A stretch of DNA of 64,000 nt. Origin: Gordius sp. MW1 (taxonomy: Eukaryota > Nematomorpha > Gordioida > Gordea > Gordiidae). Under the pieces are notes generated by a model. The model saw only the letters and a program-made list of their open reading frames with translations, had not been told where the DNA came from and ran no database searches. A program made the translations under genes and the position numbers. Positions 58,714-64,000 of the stretch are shown here, in pieces (the first letter of the stretch is position 1; every line of letters begins with the position of its first letter). The stretch spans positions 7,688,001 to 7,752,000 of the forward strand of contig OZ038532.1 in assembly GCA_964036665.1 (NCBI GenBank), in the 5' to 3' direction.

Positions 58714-58854
58714 CATGGGCGTAGCCAGCATTGGATTAGAGGGGGGCAAGAATGATTTAAGGAGGGGCAAAATGATCATTTTTGCTAATTTTAGGCATAA
58801 TTTTACTGAATTTTAGCAAATTATTTAGCTGCCCCCCCCCTGACTACGCCCATG
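58714..58854. mobile_element. 141-bp hAT MITE (CATGGGCGTAGCCAG ends)
   Basis: Ends CATGGGCGTAGCCAG and CTGACTACGCCCATG. 8-bp duplication TTCTCAAT at 58706-58713 and 58855-58862. Same family as 5355-5529. Confidence 0.9.
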
Positions 58855-58915
58855 TTCTCAATCATTATAAAGTCTCAGCAAATAACGATTAGCATGTTTA
58901 ATAGTTTAAAAATAC

Positions 58916-58921
58916 TTTATT
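58916..58921 (-). promoter_or_regulatory. Polyadenylation signal AATAAA of the RNF185-like gene
   Basis: AATAAA on the minus strand, about 170 bp after the stop codon at 59090-59092. Confidence 0.5.
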
Positions 58922-59089
58922 GCATCACGCATGAGTCGAAACGGAATAAAATGGAGTGGATTAAAAATTTAAATACAACATTATGTGATAAATAATAGAG
59001 CCTAACATGAGAAATTAATATAAATTCTATATTATTATTATTATGCTTTTGAATAAAAAATTAATTCTCCCATTTTGCAAGCTTTAAAC

Positions 59090-61366
59090 TTAGGCGAACA
59101 ACAACCAAAGGATAAAAAGGATGGCGACCCAGAGGAACATTTTAGAAAGGAATTGATCATCTGCTGCGTAATGGGGATCTGTGAAGGGAGATTGTGAAGC
59201 GTTATCTTCCCAATTTTCTTGCTGAAATCGGTTTTCACCTTACAAATTTGTACATTATATACAATGTAAATAAGGCTCAAACATTATAGTCATTAATAAT
59301 ATGGAACAAATAGGTATCATATGTATCTAGCTGTAAATGTGTCATGTGTATTAATTACACTTTTATTCGTTCAAAATTAATATGAGATAATGATAATGCA
59401 TATTTATAAATAAAAATTAGATAATAAGATCACAATGGAAATCGTTAAATCCAACACGATTTCCATACACGGATCAATGCCATCCGTTTAGTTATAGCGC
59501 GTTTTTATATTTTTTATTCGTGTATATCATAATTATAATATTATAATTATTTGTTTCTGAATAAAACTTTTAGACAAAAAAAAAAAAAAATATATTTATA
59601 ATTAATTGCTCTAAAAACATAATTTATGGCATTTTTTTAAGTATTGAATCAAAGACGATTGGTTTAAATGCCTAAATATTAAATGTTAGTGATAGTGAGA
59701 AAATTGATTTTCCTGGACACATAGTTTAATATAGAGATGCACCGATACCAAATATCGGCATGGTATCGGCGCCGATACCTTGCCAAAAGAATCGGCCCGA
59801 TACTTTGCTAGTATCGGCAATTACCAAGCCGATACCTTTTTTAATATGAAACTCAAAAAATAATACTTATAGTATCTCCTACGATTAAAAAATAGAGGAC
59901 TTTTCAAATTTTTTGAAAATTGTTTCATTTGATTGGCTATAAATATTTCTATGTGGAGTATAATAAACTCATTGACCATCTGTTCCGACTGCGCTTTTAA
60001 GTAGATATTATTTTATTTTAAAAATTATTATATATTAAGCCTTAGATGGATTCTTTAGATACACTATGGAGTTATTTTGTTGTGTCAGCAGATGAAAAAA
60101 TTGTAATCTGTGAATTATGCAAAGCTAAAATAAGTCGTGGGGGCAAAGAAAAACATTCCTTTAACACTTCAAATTTAAGGAAACATTTAAAAACTAGACA
60201 TTTAGTATAAAATTTTTTTTATTATAAGTATCGGCATGGTATCGGTATCGGCAAAAAAATCTTAAGTATCGGCTGGTATCGGTATCGGCACAAAAAAGTG
60301 GTATCGGTGCATCTCTAGTTTAATACTCAATGAATCAGATGTTGTGATAAATTGACCATGTTATACATCAAATATGTCGCATTTCAATACCAATTTATCT
60401 TAAATTCTTTATAGATTTTATTCCTAATCAATTTAATTTTGAACTTAAATTATAGAAATTGCCCCTAGTTTTTAAGATACCAGCCCTAATATCCTTAACT
60501 TAATTTCATTTACTCACCATTGGTAGTTGTGGCATTGCCAGGTAGAGTGGTAGGGAAAACACTACCCAAATTAAACATGGTGGTAAAGAAGCCAAAAGGG
60601 AATGCACCAATACCAAAAGCCATATGAATTCCAGGTCCACCAAACATACTATTAAGTCCACTGCTGAGACCAGACCCAAAAAAACTATTTCCTCCATTAG
60701 CGAAAAAGTCAAAATTAGAGTTGGTAGGTGTTTCTGTGTTGGCTGATCTTTGACCAGAAGGTCTTGGTGGATACTTTTTGTCTCTGGGATCTTTAGTAGC
60801 ACCTGGAGTTTCACCACTATCACGTCCGTATAAAGGTATAACTTTTTCCCGATTTATTTTATCTTTACACACAGGACACACAGTGCTGAGTGATTAAATA
60901 ATACTGACTTATTATAAATCTTCCATATAGTTTGGTAAATATTAATGTGTAATTAATGGCCACTTGTAAATCGTTAATAAAACCTTAATGATATAATTAA
61001 ATAAGCCTGTAAGTTTTAAGAATGATAAATATCAAAAATCAGTAATCTGTATTAAATATAAATACGCATTAATTAAAAGTTCACTAATAGATTTTTACTT
61101 AAAGAAACAAAAATCTACAGATTTACAGTTATAAGTAATCCAAGTTTATAAACTATGTAAATAATAACAACAGAGTCTGTTACTTATTAGGTCTGGTTTC
61201 AAACCATTGATGTAGGCATGGCCAACAAAAAAGATGTCCACACATACTTATGACAGCATCTTTAGCAGGCTCAAGACATATGTTACATTCAAATTTTGAG
61301 GTAGTGGCCTCATCATTATTTTGATTATTCATATGTTTTTTGCTTTTTGTATTTGTTGAATTCATT
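59090..61366 (-). CDS. RNF185: RNF185/RNF5-type ER membrane RING E3 ubiquitin ligase
   Basis: Three coding exons: 61184-61366, 60518-60885 and 59090-59238. All sites are GT-AG and phases fit exactly. From the ATG at 61363-61365 the product is 232 residues. The RING is C3HC4 (Cys27, Cys30, Cys42, His44, Cys47, Cys50, Cys64, Cys67; [13 protein letters not shown] is diagnostic). It is followed by VIPLYGR, a proline-rich linker ([16 protein letters not shown]), a first hydrophobic segment ([15 protein letters not shown]) and a C-terminal membrane anchor ([20 protein letters not shown]). The family ubiquitinates ER client proteins in ER-associated degradation. Human RNF185 has 192 residues; the extra length is in the linker. 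Intron 2 (59239-60517) contains a hAT MITE and a double-hairpin repeat. This is the only clear host gene in the window. RNF5 and RNF185 are a single gene in most invertebrates, so the symbol is approximate. Confidence 0.93.
59429..59501 (-). repeat. Double-hairpin repeat, copy 3
   Basis: Both stems of 1526-1608 are kept, with similarity continuing upstream through 'aaaaaatataaaaacgcgc'. Lies in intron 2 of the RNF185-like gene, on the sense strand of that gene. Confidence 0.6.
59732..60317 (+). mobile_element. Deleted hAT in intron 2 of the RNF185-like gene
   Basis: Ends TAGAGATGCACCGATACC and GGTATCGGTGCATCTCTA. 8-bp duplication GTTTAATA at 59724-59731 and 60318-60325. Subterminal 'ggtatcggc' motifs are repeated. 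Confidence 0.95.
60046..60210 (+). CDS. BED zinc-finger fragment of a hAT transposase
   Basis: A 54-codon frame: [18 protein letters not shown], then [16 protein letters not shown] and [12 protein letters not shown]. This is a complete BED finger with C-x2-C and H-x5-H ligands. It ends with a stop straight after the finger. The remaining transposase has been deleted. It lies antisense to the host gene. Confidence 0.75.
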   Translation: MDSLDTLWSYFVVSADEKIVICELCKAKISRGGKEKHSFNTSNLRKHLKTRHLV

Positions 61367-61484
61367 CTAGATAAAGAAAATGTGCCTTATTGCTATTTTA
61401 ATTGTATATTTGCAATTGTATTAAGTTACATATTTTCAAACAAATTTTAATGTTATAATAGATATGGAATAAAACTTAATATAC

Positions 61485-61645
61485 CTAAAAAAGGAATGTG
61501 AAGTTGAGGGACGCGAACTGTTACTCAATAGGTGTCCAAATCTTCGACCAGGCTCAGAAGATTTTATTTCTGGTGGTGTTAAAAAAATAAATGATAAAAT
61601 ACTTGATATATAAGTTTTTGTTTTATCGACAAGATTAAGGCCCAT
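61485..61645 (-). CDS. Possible in-frame upstream exon of the RNF185-like gene
   Basis: A minus-strand open frame with ATG at 61643-61645 runs to a gtatat donor at 61484. The acceptor tttctttatctag sits one base before the ATG of the next exon. Joining the two keeps the frame (FGHLLSNSSRPSTSHSFF before MNSTNTK) and would add 54 residues. It may instead be 5' untranslated, or be spliced internally at the accaccag near 61570. The family normally starts close to the downstream ATG. Confidence 0.4.
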
Positions 61646-62087
61646 TCAATATCGCGAATATTCCATTTGAGTGCCTTTGATCTAAAAACCCATATGGCAA
61701 CGCTTAGAGTCAAACCATCATTAGATAGTTTATATAGAGTAAACAAAACATCATAACAATAATAAAATGATTACTAAATTATTTTCACTAATCACATATG
61801 AACCATGGAGTGCTAATAAACATTTTAATATTTTCTAAAAATGTGCTCCTTATATTTCAATTTAAGGGAATGCAGCTCACTTTTCTTGCCTAAGCTGCGT
61901 ATAAAAGATTTACTCTGATAATATTGTTACACACAGACGGTAATAGTACATTCTCAAGTTAAATTACAATTACCCTATAATCTTTTGCATAATCTATTCC
62001 TTAAAAACTTACTTTGCGCCAAAATTTAATATTATAATTTTTTGTTGTTACGCACTTCTATTTGGCTTGCGTCAATTGATATGATGA
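61646..62087. other. Upstream region of the RNF185-like gene, nothing else recognised
   Basis: AT-rich. Would contain the promoter if transcription starts here, but no certain element can be named. Confidence 0.25.
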
Positions 62088-62339
62088 TGTTATATCCCTT
62101 AAGTTGGCTAAACTAATTATCCATATATAATTAGATAGAAATTATCAATATGAAGTGTTGAGATTGGGAATCTTTATTTACTAGAGAGAGGTTTCGAAGT
62201 AATACAAAAATAGAAAAGTGAGTAAAAACGTGTATATCCAACGTATATAATACATACCAATTAACGATAATTAGATTGACAACACAACGGTAAACAATAT
62301 ATCCCCTGAGGCACTTCGCGCTCCAATTACCTCTCTACA
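62088..62339 (-). repeat. Probable 3' LTR of a second Ty3 element
   Basis: On the minus strand a purine tract AAAAGGGGGGAAC is followed directly by TGTAGAGAGG. An AATAAA lies inside, and the segment can end at GGATATAACA (TGT...ACA type). The far copy is outside the window, so the end is a guess. Confidence 0.5.
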
Positions 62340-63979
62340 GTTCCCCCCTTTTCACAGACAAAATCCTTAAGGAATGCTGGCGGTTTTCGACTACGCTGCG
62401 GGTATCTAGGTTCTTCTCTAGGCGTTCCTGACTGGTTTTGCATTTGATCTCTTGTGGTACTTGTTCCCCTGTTTTGTATTTGTTCTCTTGGAGCGCTTGT
62501 TCCCTCTTCCCTTTCTGATGATATTCTTTGTGGCCACCCATTCTCTTGTCCCAGAGTGGTCCAATTCAGGATTTTCCGTTTCCTTACTTGATCCACTTGT
62601 CGGTGGTGATTTCTTCCCTGTGCCCATACATCGTAGGACCGACTACCATGCTTGGCTTTTATCGTGCCTTCTACCCATTTGCTTGGACCCAGAAACATGC
62701 GCACCCAAACCAAGTCTCCTACGTTGAACGTCAGCGGGTTCCCGGTCTCTACCCATTGTTGTGCGGTTTCCCTCAAAACCTCCCATTCGGTTCGCATCCT
62801 TCTTTTCAGCATCATCTCTGCCGGGCTTTTATTGGTTGCGGGGTGTTTTGTAGATCTGTAGTTTTCCAAAAATCTACTCAGCCCTACTTCCGACTCGTTC
62901 CTAACGATGGCTTCTTTAATTAATCGTACGTATCTTTCTGCCAACCCGTTGGACGCCGGATGGTAAGGAGCTGTCCATCGTTGATTAATTCCCCTCGACT
63001 TGCAAAAGTTCTGTAACTCCCGCCCTTTGAATTGCGGGCCGTTATCTGATATTAACCAAGGTGGATTTCCAAATCTAGCGAACGTTTCGGCCAGTTTTTT
63101 TATAACGGTTGTCGCCGTGGTGTCTTCTAATTTAAACACCTCTACCCATTTCGAGCTATTGTCCACCATCACGAGGTATGACTTACCCTTGAGAGGACCC
63201 ATGATATCGACATGTACTTGAACCCATGGTTTATGGCTAGGTTGACACTCTATCAATGGTGCCCTCTTCGCCGCCGCAGCCGTGTAATTGCAACTCCGGC
63301 ACCCTTTCGCTACGCTCAATAAGTCATCGTCAAGAGTCGGCCACCATATATACTGCCGCGCCACTTCTTGCATTCGCTTGATACCTACGTGGCCTCTATG
63401 TAGACTTTGGAGTACCACTCCTCGTAACTTCACCGGAATTAATATTCGTCCCCCTTTGTAATATATTATGCTTTTGGCTTCATGTAACTTTGGCAGGTGT
63501 TTTTCGTAGGTGCGTCTTAGCCCACACGTGACCATTGTATTTTGTTTACCCCTAATCCACTCTTTTGATTACCGCAGCCCCGGATCCTCCAAGGTGTGTT
63601 GTTTTACCACGTCCAATGATATAAACTGATTCATCGATTCCTCTGGTATTTCCTCGCTAACCTGATACGCGTGTTCGTTCGGATTTCTAGACAAGAAATC
63701 TGCCGCGTTTTCGATTCCCTTGTTGTATTCGAACTTGGTCGTATAGCCTGATACCATGAGCGCCCACCTGGTTAGGCGTGGTGACCATTGTTCCTTGCCC
63801 CTTTTGCTCTGATCGAATATATATATAAGCGGTCTATGATCCGTCATGATAGTAACGCTTCGTCCTTGTACATATTCGTTGAACTTTTTTAGTCCATACA
63901 CCACCGCCAGGGCCTCTCGTTCGATCGTCGAATACCGGCTTTCGCTATCGTTTAATGCTCTTGACGCATAGGCCACCAC
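62327..63979 (-). pseudogene. Ty3/gypsy pol, RNase H and integrase, cut by the window edge
   Basis: 63569-63979 is RNase H (VAYASRALNDSESRYSTIER, TDHRPL, ADFLSRNP). A TAA at 63569-63571 interrupts the frame, and the same frame continues from about 63568 to 62327. That part has HHCC (HRGHVG ... CRSCN), a DDE core (VHVDIMGPL, ISDNGPQF, NGLAERYVRL) and a tail ending in YPQRSRKPPAF. The single stop appears to be the only break in the visible part. The stop codon of pol runs a few bases into the LTR. It differs clearly in sequence from the elements at 19160 and 53138, so it is a separate family. RT, protease and gag lie beyond position 64000. Confidence 0.9.
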
Positions 63980-64000
63980 TCTCCAAATCTCTCCTGGTGC

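Noticed and set aside
59041..59280. 79-codon minus-strand frame as a separate gene
   Set aside because: It is a shifted frame over the last RNF185-like exon; the correct frame gives the conserved C-terminal anchor.

Overview
This is a window of AT-rich metazoan nuclear DNA, probably from an arthropod or another invertebrate. Transposable elements fill most of it. The evidence for a eukaryote is GT-AG introns, hAT, piggyBac, MULE-like, Ty3/gypsy and non-LTR elements, and one clear conserved animal gene, an RNF185/RNF5-type ER membrane RING E3 ligase in at least three coding exons (59090-61366, minus strand). I could not fix the species.

Layout. 1-4850: dispersed repeats, tRNA-like SINE modules, tandem arrays and small palindromes. 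4930-7430: a heavily decayed Ty3/gypsy pol (minus). 9577-12935: a broken hAT transposase split by a 1.86-kb element (9828-11685) that carries a huge G-run/C-run inverted repeat. 13387-14290: a piggyBac-like transposase that lost its catalytic core. 14400-19150: small elements, satellites and telomere-like tracts. 19160-25250: a Mag-like Ty3 element split by a 3.1-kb long-inverted-repeat element (19985-23085) built of a 128-bp array. 26214-26459: an unidentified terminal exon. 27957-30030: a second copy of the repeat at 1-1022, with a hAT inserted in it (28732-29826). 30690-34712 plus 47882-48200: one non-LTR retrotransposon, opened by three insertions, the largest being a 13.16-kb element (34721-47881). 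That element holds a FLYWCH-type exon and an array of identical-length mini-exons, itself split by a 4.4-kb hAT (36002-40433) that contains yet another hAT (38805-39950), plus an inverted-repeat element (42179-44472) and a FLYWCH/MULE transposase remnant. 48980-52720: tandem arrays and SINE modules. 52969-57281: an intact, very young Ty3 element with identical 148-bp LTRs and one 1296-codon gag-pol frame. 58714-61645: RNF185-like gene and small hAT MITEs. 62088-64000: the 3' part of another Ty3 element.

Exact 8-bp (hAT-like) or 5-bp (LTR) target duplications were found by eye for many insertions, so the nesting order can be read directly. In the deepest stack the non-LTR element was hit by the 13-kb element, that by the DUF4371-type hAT, and that by the BED-type hAT.

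The least ordinary items are: the mini-exon array (six 63-nt in-phase exons with 52-54-nt introns, 40570-41268); the GC hairpin (9960-11560); the 128-bp-array foldback (19985-23085); two internally deleted copies of one hAT that keep complementary ends of the transposase; and a conserved double-hairpin repeat present three times.
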